A stretch of DNA of 64,000 bases, taken from NCBI RefSeq assembly GCF_026017845.1, contig NZ_CP100416.1, positions 8,029,757-8,093,756 on the forward strand, given 5' to 3'. Below, one piece after another: positions 57,623 to 64,000 of the stretch. The translations under genes were made by a program, and so were the position numbers. Within the stretch, counting starts at the first letter, position 1. The number at the start of each line of letters is the position of its first letter. Under the pieces are notes generated by a model that worked only from the letters and a program-made list of their open reading frames with translations, was not told where the DNA came from and did not search any database. Origin of the DNA: Amycolatopsis mediterranei (GTDB lineage Bacteria; Actinomycetota; Actinomycetes; Mycobacteriales; Pseudonocardiaceae).

Positions 57623-58380
57623 CCGTGCACTTCATCGGTGCCGGCCCCGGGGCCGCCGACCTCATCACCGTCCGCGGCCGGGACCTGCTCGCCCGCTGCG
57701 GTGTCTGCCTCTACCCCGGCAGCATGACGCCGCCCGACCTGCTCGCCTACTGCCCGCCCGGGGCCGAGCTCGTCGACACGGCGAACCTCAGCCTCGAGCA
57801 GATCGTCGCGAAGCTGGTCGAAGCGCACCGTGCCGGGCACGAGGTCGCGCGGCTGTGCTCGGGGGATCCGTCGCTCTACAGCGCCGTCGCCGAGCAGGTG
57901 CGGCGGCTCGACGCGGCGGGGGTTCCCTACGCCGTCGTCCCCGGCGTGCCCGCCTTCGCCGCTTCGGCCGCCGTGCTGAAGCGGGAGCTCACCGTGCCCG
58001 AAATCGGGCAGAGCCTGGTGATCACCCGGGTTCAGGCGCGCTCGACCAAGATGCCGCCCGGGGAGACCCTCGCCGCCTTCGCCGCGACCGGGGCCACCCT
58101 CGCGCTGCACCTCGCCGTCAACCACGTCGAGCGGGTGGCCGAGGAGCTGACACCGCACTACGGCGAAGATTGCCCCGTCGCCGTCGTCGCGCTGGCGAGC
58201 CAGCCCGGGGAAACCGTCGTGCGCGGGGTGCTCGGCGAGCTGCCCGCGCTGGTCCGCGAAGCCGGGATGACGCGCGCGGCCACCATCTTCGTCGGGCGGG
58301 TGCTCGCCGCCACCGACTTCCCCGACAGCTTCCTCTACTCGAGTGCCCGTGACCGGGCGAACCAACCGGAGTCGTTGTGA
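57619..58380 (+). CDS. cobM: precorrin-4 C11-methyltransferase
   Basis: The 253-residue class III SAM methyltransferase begins VHFIGAGPGAADLITVRGRDLLARCGVCLYPGS. It contains VARLCSGDPSLYSAVAEQ and VVPGVPAFAASAAVLKRELTVPEIGQSLVITR, the CobM/CbiF signature. ATG 57619 overlaps the cobL stop (ATGA). Confidence 0.95.
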   Translation: MTVHFIGAGPGAADLITVRGRDLLARCGVCLYPGSMTPPDLLAYCPPGAELVDTANLSLEQIVAKLVEAHRAGHEVARLCSGDPSLYSAVAEQVRRLDAAGVPYAVVPGVPAFAASAAVLKRELTVPEIGQSLVITRVQARSTKMPPGETLAAFAATGATLALHLAVNHVERVAEELTPHYGEDCPVAVVALASQPGETVVRGVLGELPALVREAGMTRAATIFVGRVLAATDFPDSFLYSSARDRANQPESL

Positions 58381-59393
58381 CGGAACTGCGCTGGGGCCTG
58401 CTGGCCGCCGGGACGATCGCCGCCCACTTCGCCGCGGGCGTCGACGAAAGCAAACACGGCGTCCTCGGCGCCGTCGCGGCGCGAGACGCCGGGCGCGCGC
58501 GGGAGTTCGCCACACGCTTCGACATCCCGAAGGCCTACGGCAGCTACGAAGAGCTCCTCGCCGACCCGGACGTCGACGCCGTGTACGTCTCGACGCCGCA
58601 CGCGCTGCACAAGCAGTGGGCCATCGCCGCCGCCGAGGCGGGCAAGCACGTGCTGTGCGAGAAGCCGCTGACGATCACCGCGGCCGAGGCCGAGGAGGTG
58701 ATCGCGGCCGCCCGTGCGAACGACGTGTTCCTGATGGAGGCGTTCATGTACCGGCTGCACCCGCAGACGCGGCGGCTGGCCGAGCTGATCTCCTCCGGCG
58801 CCATCGGCGAGGTCCGCGCGGTGGACACCACCTTCTCCTTCGACAGCAACCCGGAGGAGACCGCCCGGCTCGGCGACCCGGCACTCGGCGGCGGCGGGAT
58901 CCTCGACGTCGGCTGCTATTGCACGTCGCTGGCCCGGCTGGTCGCGCAGGCGGCGACCGGGCAGGAGGTCGTCGAACCGTCCGAGGTCAGCGGAATGGCG
59001 CACCTGTCCGCCACCGGCGTCGACGAATGGGCGACGGGCCTGCTGCGCCTGCCCGGGGACATCCTCGCGACGATTTCGTGCGGGATCCGGCTGACCCGCG
59101 AGGACGGCATCCGCGTCTTCGGCTCGGAGGGGCAGATCCACATCCCGCGGCCCGCGTGGATCCACCCGCTGCGCAAGCCCGGCGTCTCGCAGATCATCCT
59201 GACGCCGGCCGGCGGCGAGCCGGAGGTCATCGACGTCGAGGCCACGCAGGGCGTCTTCGCGCGCGAAGCGGACCACGTCGCCGCGCACGTCGAAGACCGG
59301 CAGGCGCCCGAGCTGACCTGGGCGGAGACCCTCGCCAACCTGCGTACGCTGGACCGCTGGCGCGAGGCCGTCGGCTACGGGCGTTCCTCGTGA
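58377..59393 (+). CDS. Gfo/Idh/MocA family oxidoreductase inside the cob operon
   Basis: The 338-residue NAD(P)-dependent oxidoreductase has a Rossmann N-terminus (LRWGLLAAGTIAAHFAAGV) and the family motif KHVLCEKPLTITAAEAEE with catalytic Lys in EKP. The C-terminal alpha/beta domain is FMYRLHPQTRRLAELISSGAIGEVRAV, with GGGILDVGCYCTSL. Relatives act on sugars, inositols or trans-dihydrodiols. It overlaps cobM and cobK by 4 nt on each side, so it is co-translated with corrin genes, yet no Gfo/Idh enzyme has a settled role in B12 synthesis. It is either a missing reductase or a passenger gene. Confidence 0.9.
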   Translation: MTELRWGLLAAGTIAAHFAAGVDESKHGVLGAVAARDAGRAREFATRFDIPKAYGSYEELLADPDVDAVYVSTPHALHKQWAIAAAEAGKHVLCEKPLTITAAEAEEVIAAARANDVFLMEAFMYRLHPQTRRLAELISSGAIGEVRAVDTTFSFDSNPEETARLGDPALGGGGILDVGCYCTSLARLVAQAATGQEVVEPSEVSGMAHLSATGVDEWATGLLRLPGDILATISCGIRLTREDGIRVFGSEGQIHIPRPAWIHPLRKPGVSQIILTPAGGEPEVIDVEATQGVFAREADHVAAHVEDRQAPELTWAETLANLRTLDRWREAVGYGRSS

Positions 59394-60109
59394 TCCTCAT
59401 TCTCGGCGGAACCGGCGAAGCCCGGCAGCTCGCCGAAACGCTCACCGCACGCGAAGTTCGCGTTGTCTCTTCGCTGGCCGGACGCGTCGCGCGGCCGAGG
59501 CTTCCCGCCGGCGAAGTACGCGTCGGCGGCTTCGGCGGTCCGGAAGGCCTCGCGCGGTACCTGCGCGAAAACCGGATCGAAGCCGTCGTGGACGCCACGC
59601 ATCCGTTCGCCGAGCGCATCGGCGCGAACGCGGCGAAGGCGGCCGAACTGGCGGAAACCCCCCTCCTCCGGCTCGCGCGGCCCGGCTGGCGGCCGGGCCC
59701 CGGGGACGTCTGGCACTGGGCCGACGACCTCGCCGACGCCGCCCGCCGGCTGCCGGAGCTGGGCGAACGCGTCTTCCTCACCAGTGGCCGCCAGGGCCTC
59801 CCGGCCTTCGCGCACCTCGACGACCTGTGGTTCCTGATCCGCTGCGTCGACCCGCCCGAGCCGCCGCTGCCGCGGCACCACGACCTCCTCCTCGCGCGCG
59901 GGCCGTACGAGGTGGCCGCCGAGCGCGCTCTACTCGGGCGCGTCGACGTCCTGGTCACCAAGGACTCCGGCGGCGCGCAGACCAGTGCGAAGCTGACCGC
60001 GGCGCGGGAGCTCGGGAAGCCCGTCCTGGTGGTCCGGCGCCCGCCGCGGCCGGTGACCGAGACCGCCGAAACCGTCCCCGAAGCCGTCGAATGGGTCCTG
60101 CACCGATGA
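59390..60109 (+). CDS. cobK: precorrin-6A reductase
   Basis: The 239-residue NADPH-dependent enzyme of the CobK/CbiJ family has LILGGTGEARQLAETL, VVSSLAGRVARPRLPAGEVRVGGFGG, VVDATHPFAERIGANA, FLTSGRQGLPAF and VTKDSGGAQTSAKLTAARELGKPVLVVRRP. It reduces precorrin-6A to 6B, the substrate of CobL. GTG 59390 overlaps the preceding stop. Confidence 0.95.
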   Translation: MILILGGTGEARQLAETLTAREVRVVSSLAGRVARPRLPAGEVRVGGFGGPEGLARYLRENRIEAVVDATHPFAERIGANAAKAAELAETPLLRLARPGWRPGPGDVWHWADDLADAARRLPELGERVFLTSGRQGLPAFAHLDDLWFLIRCVDPPEPPLPRHHDLLLARGPYEVAAERALLGRVDVLVTKDSGGAQTSAKLTAARELGKPVLVVRRPPRPVTETAETVPEAVEWVLHR

Positions 60110-60765
60110 TCGAAGAGTTCTACGAAGTCCTGCGCAAGCGGCGGGACGTCCGCGGCGAGTTCACCGGCGCGCCGATCCCCGAAGCCACGCTGACGCGGAT
60201 CCTCGAGGCCGCGCACGCCGCGCCGAGCGTCGGGCTCACCCAGCCGTGGGACTTCGTGCTGGTCGAGGACCACGCGACGCGCGAGAAGTTCGCCAAGCAC
60301 GTCCACGAGGAGCGGGAGGTCTTCGCCGGGCAGCTCGGCGAAGACCGGGCGAGCACCTTCGCGAACATCAAGATCGAGGGCATCCTCGAGGCGAGCCTGG
60401 GCATCGTCGTCACCTACGACCCGGCGCGCGGCGCGCCCGACGTGCTCGGCCGGCACGCCATCGCCGACGCCGGCCTGTACTCGGTGTGCCTCGCGATCCA
60501 GAACCTCTGGCTCGCCGCGACCGCGGAGGGCCTGGGCACCGGCTGGGTCAGCTTCTACCGCGAGCCGTTCCTGAGCGAGCTGCTCGGCATCCCGGACGGC
60601 ATCCGGCCGGTCGCGTGGCTCTGCGTGGGACCGGTGAGCAAGCTGGAGACGGTGCCCGACCTGGAGCGCCACGGGTGGCGCAGCCGCCGTCCCCTGGCCG
60701 AAGCGATACACCACGGGCGATTCACCCCGCGTGACCCGGGGGCTGCGTCAGCCGCCCGCTTCTGA
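60106..60765 (+). CDS. bluB: 5,6-dimethylbenzimidazole synthase
   Basis: The 219-residue nitroreductase-fold flavoenzyme uses O2 to fragment reduced FMN to DMB, the lower ligand base of B12. Features are YEVLRKRRDVRGEFTGAPIPEATLTRILEAAHAAPSVGLTQPWDFVLV (FMN site), the lid PARGAPDVLGRHAIADAGLYSVCLAIQNLWLAATAEGLGTGWVSFY, and the C-terminal RHGWRSRRPLAEAIHHGRF. It overlaps cobK (ATGA). Its presence shows an aerobic B12 route with DMB made de novo; CobT uses the product. Confidence 0.94.
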   Translation: MIEEFYEVLRKRRDVRGEFTGAPIPEATLTRILEAAHAAPSVGLTQPWDFVLVEDHATREKFAKHVHEEREVFAGQLGEDRASTFANIKIEGILEASLGIVVTYDPARGAPDVLGRHAIADAGLYSVCLAIQNLWLAATAEGLGTGWVSFYREPFLSELLGIPDGIRPVAWLCVGPVSKLETVPDLERHGWRSRRPLAEAIHHGRFTPRDPGAASAARF

Positions 60766-60770
60766 CCCGT

Positions 60771-60776
60771 TAGCGT
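60771..60776 (+). promoter_or_regulatory. -10 element TAGCGT, leaderless start of the arabinosyltransferase gene
   Basis: TAGCGT ends 7 nt before ATG 60784. It is placed just after the bluB stop, so the arabinosyltransferase has its own promoter. Confidence 0.6.
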
Positions 60777-60783
60777 TGCGCCG

Positions 60784-63700
60784 ATGCGTCTGATTGCCGT
60801 AGCGCTTGGGCTGCTCTCGGCCTTGTGCGCGCTGGCTTTCCCCTTCCTGCCGGTGGTGCAGGACACGGCGGAGGTCGTCTGGCCGACCGGCAGCGACACC
60901 CGCTCCGTCAACGCGCCCTTGACCGGGTACTGGGCCCAGGACCTGCGTGCCGAGCTGCCGTGCGCGGCCATCCGCTCGGTCGACGCCCGCACCAGCGGGC
61001 CCGGCCTGCTCTTCGCCACCGTGCCGGACGGCCGCACCGACCCGAAGGCCGGCAACGGCGTCGGCCTGCAGCTGCGCGTCGACAACGGCGTGCTGCTCGC
61101 CTCGAGCCAAGGCCAGCAGATCGCCCAGCAGCCGCTGCCCGCCGAAAAGTGCGACGTCGAACTGGACGTCGACGCGACGCAGATGACGCTCGCCGTCGCC
61201 GGGACACCGATCTTCCACGCGGGCGGCGACGTCCGTCCCCGCGTCGTCGGCATCTACTCCTCGATCAACTCGAGCAAGGACCCGATCGCCGGGCTGCGCG
61301 TGTCGGTCGTGCCGGACACGCGCTACCAGACGTCGCCGACGGCGCTGAAGATCATCGTGGGCGTGCTCGCGGTGCTGTCCCTGATCGGCTGCATGGTCGC
61401 GGTCTGGCGCCGCGACTCCGGCTTCGCGCGTCGCGCCCCGCGCTGGGCGCCGGTCGGCTGGTGGCGGCTGACGGCACGGGACGTGACGGTGATCGCCGCG
61501 CTCGGTGCGTGGGTCTTCATCGGGCCGGTGACCTCGGACGACGGCTACATCCTCACGATGGCCCGGGTCACCGAGCAGACCGGGTTCCTCACGAACTACC
61601 ACCGCTGGTTCGGGGTCGCCGAGGCGCCGTTCGGCTGGTTCTACCACGTCTTCGAGCTGATGGCGCACGTCAGCGTCGTGCCGCCGTGGATCCGGCTGCC
61701 GTCGTTCCTGCTCGGCGTGCTCAGCTGGCTGCTGATCAGCCGCGAGGTGATGCCGCGGCTGGGCACCCAGCTCCGCACCAGCCGCCCGGCCAGCTGGGCC
61801 GCCGCGACGGTGTTCCTGATCTGGTGGATGCCCTACAACAACGGTGTCCGCCCGGAACCGGTGGCCGCGCTCGGCTCGCTGCTGGCGATCTGCGCGGTGG
61901 AGCGCGCGCTGGTGACGCGGCGGCTGCTGCCCCTGTGCCTCGGCCTGACCGCGGCCGGGTTCACCCTGGCCGCGACGCCGACCGGGCTGATCGCGGTGGC
62001 GCCGTTCCTGGTCGCCGCGCGCCCGCTGTTCAAGCTGATCCGCCAGCGCGCGAACGAAAACGGCTGGATCCCGGTGCTCGCGCCGATCGCCGCGGCCGGG
62101 CTGCTCGTGCTGGTCGTGGTGTTCGCCGACCAGACGTTCGCGACCGTCCAGGAGGCGACCCGGATCCGCACTCAGGTGGGGCCGAACCTCTCGTGGTTCC
62201 AGGAGCTCGCGCGCTACCAGCTGCTGTTCGCCGACCTGCCGGACGGCTCGGCACCGCGCCGGTTCCCGGTGCTGCTGGTCGTGCTGTGCACCGCCACCTG
62301 CCTGGTCATGCTGCTGCGGCGCGGCCGGATCCCCGGCGCGTCGCTCGGCCCCGCCCGCCGCCTGATCGGCACGACGGCGGTGTTCTTCCTGCTGCTGGCC
62401 CTGACGCCGACGAAGTGGACGCACCACTTCGGCGCGTTCGCCGCGGTGGGCGCGTCGATGGCGGCGCTGGCCGCGCTCGCGACCAGTTCGACGGTGCTGC
62501 GGTCGAAACGCAACCGCGCCGCCTTCCTCGCGGCGCTGCTGGTGGTCGCCGCGCTCGCCGCGACCGGGCCCAACACCTACTGGTTCGTCTCCCGCCTCGG
62601 CGTCCAGTGGACGAACGTGGCACCGTCGATCGGCGGCATCCCGCTGTCGACGATCCTGCTGGCCGCGGCCGCCATCGCCGGGATCTACGCGTTCGTCGAG
62701 AACGTCCGCGCGCACCGGCCGGGCGTGCCGGACCAGCCCCAGGAAGGCCGGCTGCGCGCGCTGCGGCTCGGGTCGCTGTCGCTCGTGGTGGTCTGCGGCC
62801 TGGTCGCGGCGGGCGAGTTCGTCACGATGGCGTGGGCGATCCACAACCAGTCCGGCAGCTACAGCCTGGGCGCGGCCGACGTCGGGCACCTGTTCGGCAA
62901 GAGCTGCAACCTCTCCGACCACGTGATGGTCGAGCGCGACGCGGCGACGAGCATCCTGCACGCGCAGGCCGAGCAGCGCACCGTCGCGGAGAAGCCCAAG
63001 GAGACGGACTCCCCGCTGCCGAACCCCGACCAGGACAACGGCCGCGTCCAGACCGGCTTCCACACCCGTCCGGTCGACGACAAGGACCCGCTGGCCGAGC
63101 CCCCACACGGGTTCACGCCGGACAAGGTGCCGATGTGGTCGAGCTACCTCGACCCGGAGACGCGCGCCGGGCGGCTGCGCAGCGACTGGTACGCGCTGAC
63201 GGAGAAGCCGGGCGACGGCCAGATCGTGGTGGCGACGGCGGGGGCGGCCCGCCGTCCGACGTCGGTCAGCCTCGACTACGGCGTCAGCACCCCGGACGGC
63301 GTGAAGGTCCTGCGCAGCCAGTTCATGCTCCCGCCCGGCGCGGGCACCAACGGCTGGAACGACACCCGCATCAACCTGCGCGACCTGCCGCCGGAGACGA
63401 ACGCGGTCCGCATCAACATCGTCGACAACGACCTGACCGAGGACGGCTGGATCGCGGCCTCGGCCCCGCGCGTCCCGACGTTCACGACGCTGACGGACCG
63501 CATCGGCTCGAAGCCGGTGTACGTGGACTGGCCGGCGTCGTTCGTGTACCCGTGCGTCCAGCCGGTGACGTCCCACGACGGCATCTCGCAGGTCCCGGAC
63601 TACCGCATCACGGCGGGCGGCCTGGCCGACGAGGCCCAATGGGCGTCGTCGACGAACGGCGGGCCGATCGGCTGGCTGGAGGAGCTGGCCGAGGAGCCGG

Positions 63701-63876
63701 AGGTGCCGAGCTACCTGATCGGCCAGCCGAGCCAGTCGTGGGGCCAGCTGCTGCAGATCGAGCCGTTCACCGAGGGCATCGCACCGACGGTGGTGCACGG
63801 GGAGAAGACGGTGCCGGGGTGGTGGTCACCGGGGCCGGGGCCGCGGCAGCCGAATGGCAAGGACCCGACGCGCTGA
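60784..63876 (+). CDS. arabinosyltransferase of the Emb family (GT-C)
   Basis: The 1030-residue membrane glycosyltransferase builds cell-wall arabinan from decaprenyl-phospho-arabinose. After TM1 (LIAVALGLLSALCALAFPFLPVV) comes an extracytoplasmic carbohydrate-binding-like domain (~30-190). The GT-C core starts near 195 with the catalytic Asp pair 252-253 in VTSDDGYILTMARVTEQ, and has the conserved loop WWMPYNNGVRPEPVAALG. The C-terminal ~300 residues form the soluble CBM-like domain (VSLDYGVSTPDGVKVL). It is slightly shorter than mycobacterial EmbA/B/C. Only one emb gene is visible. The next 120 bases are not credible coding sequence. Confidence 0.94.
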   Translation: MRLIAVALGLLSALCALAFPFLPVVQDTAEVVWPTGSDTRSVNAPLTGYWAQDLRAELPCAAIRSVDARTSGPGLLFATVPDGRTDPKAGNGVGLQLRVDNGVLLASSQGQQIAQQPLPAEKCDVELDVDATQMTLAVAGTPIFHAGGDVRPRVVGIYSSINSSKDPIAGLRVSVVPDTRYQTSPTALKIIVGVLAVLSLIGCMVAVWRRDSGFARRAPRWAPVGWWRLTARDVTVIAALGAWVFIGPVTSDDGYILTMARVTEQTGFLTNYHRWFGVAEAPFGWFYHVFELMAHVSVVPPWIRLPSFLLGVLSWLLISREVMPRLGTQLRTSRPASWAAATVFLIWWMPYNNGVRPEPVAALGSLLAICAVERALVTRRLLPLCLGLTAAGFTLAATPTGLIAVAPFLVAARPLFKLIRQRANENGWIPVLAPIAAAGLLVLVVVFADQTFATVQEATRIRTQVGPNLSWFQELARYQLLFADLPDGSAPRRFPVLLVVLCTATCLVMLLRRGRIPGASLGPARRLIGTTAVFFLLLALTPTKWTHHFGAFAAVGASMAALAALATSSTVLRSKRNRAAFLAALLVVAALAATGPNTYWFVSRLGVQWTNVAPSIGGIPLSTILLAAAAIAGIYAFVENVRAHRPGVPDQPQEGRLRALRLGSLSLVVVCGLVAAGEFVTMAWAIHNQSGSYSLGAADVGHLFGKSCNLSDHVMVERDAATSILHAQAEQRTVAEKPKETDSPLPNPDQDNGRVQTGFHTRPVDDKDPLAEPPHGFTPDKVPMWSSYLDPETRAGRLRSDWYALTEKPGDGQIVVATAGAARRPTSVSLDYGVSTPDGVKVLRSQFMLPPGAGTNGWNDTRINLRDLPPETNAVRINIVDNDLTEDGWIAASAPRVPTFTTLTDRIGSKPVYVDWPASFVYPCVQPVTSHDGISQVPDYRITAGGLADEAQWASSTNGGPIGWLEELAEEPEVPSYLIGQPSQSWGQLLQIEPFTEGIAPTVVHGEKTVPGWWSPGPGPRQPNGKDPTR

Positions 63877-63884
63877 TTCGTCGT

Positions 63885-64000
63885 GGGGGGGGGGGGGGGG
63901 GTGACCCCCCCCCCCCCCCCCCCCCCCACCCCGCGGCGCCCCGGGAAAAGGGGGGGGGGCGACGCCGAGCCGGGGGGGGGGGAGTGGCGGGGGGACCCCC
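63885..64000. other. homopolymer-rich, low-quality-looking contig end
   Basis: A run of 17 G (63885-63901) and a run of 23 C (63905-63927) are followed by further G8-G11 and C5 tracts up to the window end. Runs of this length do not occur elsewhere in the window. It is best read as unreliable terminal sequence. Confidence 0.85.

Noticed and set aside
60748..63798. 1016-codon open frame opposite the arabinosyltransferase
   Set aside because: Same cause: codon-bias shadow, rich in Arg, Gly, Asp and His, with no homology pattern.

Overview
The window reads as chromosomal DNA of a high-GC actinomycete. The best guess is the Pseudonocardiaceae, and within it Amycolatopsis. The signs are a mycolate/arabinan-type arabinosyltransferase, a mycothiol-type PIG-L deacetylase, GTG starts, overlapping ATGA/GTGA gene junctions, leaderless promoters of the type TANNNT-7 nt-start, and aerobic cobalamin genes. 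This assignment is inference, since no rRNA is present. No tRNA, IS element, phage or CRISPR array was seen. The last ~115 bases are homopolymer runs that look like low-quality contig-end sequence.

Layout. 1-6.7 kb: the end of a possible hydrolase, a frameshifted small membrane-protein gene, a large membrane protein, an ECF sigma factor with its YCII/DGPF partner, a deleted methyltransferase remnant, and a GNAT-infA (second IF-1) operon preceded by a 17-residue leader ORF and an RBS-masking hairpin. 6.7-13.4 kb: MocR regulator and divergent MFS exporter, Fpg/Nei glycosylase, DinB, PIG-L, a 21-bp repeat array, a RidA remnant, mtnA and a small secreted protein. 13.5-17.6 kb: two P450-ferredoxin pairs with PadR and TetR regulators and visible operators. 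17.6-23 kb: GlcD-GlcF type oxidoreductase, a two-component system and a PHP phosphoesterase. 23-28 kb: a complete branched-chain amino acid type ABC transporter (livFGHMK). 28-33 kb: a Cys-rich small protein, a GNAT, a GH92 mannosidase with LacI-type operators, and an IMPACT protein. 33.4-39.5 kb: gltBD. 39.5-43.6 kb: SDR/TetR pair with paired operators, a Dyp peroxidase behind a terminator-like leader, and a ROK kinase. 43.6-60.8 kb: a cobalamin region. 60.8 kb to the end: an arabinosyltransferase.

The cobalamin region is the functional centre. A B12 riboswitch controls cbtBA (cobalt uptake). Further on come cobD-cobQ (minus), cobU-cobT-(65-codon ORF)-cobS (plus), a minus-strand set of chelatase, cobO, cobB and cobC, and a plus-strand set of cobL, cobM, a Gfo/Idh oxidoreductase, cobK and bluB. 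Together they cover late corrin methylation and reduction, a,c-amidation, adenosylation, nucleotide-loop assembly and DMB synthesis. CobI/J/H/G/N are not here.

The most unusual observations are (1) a repeat with 30-bp periodic DnaA-box-like TTGTCCACA motifs. It occurs twice in inverted orientation and each time bridges two overlapping cob genes in the same reading frame. It forms a C-terminal tail on CobD and a separate 65-codon ORF between cobT and cobS. (2) The second is the leader-peptide/hairpin arrangement in front of GNAT-infA, which has the geometry of a translational attenuator.
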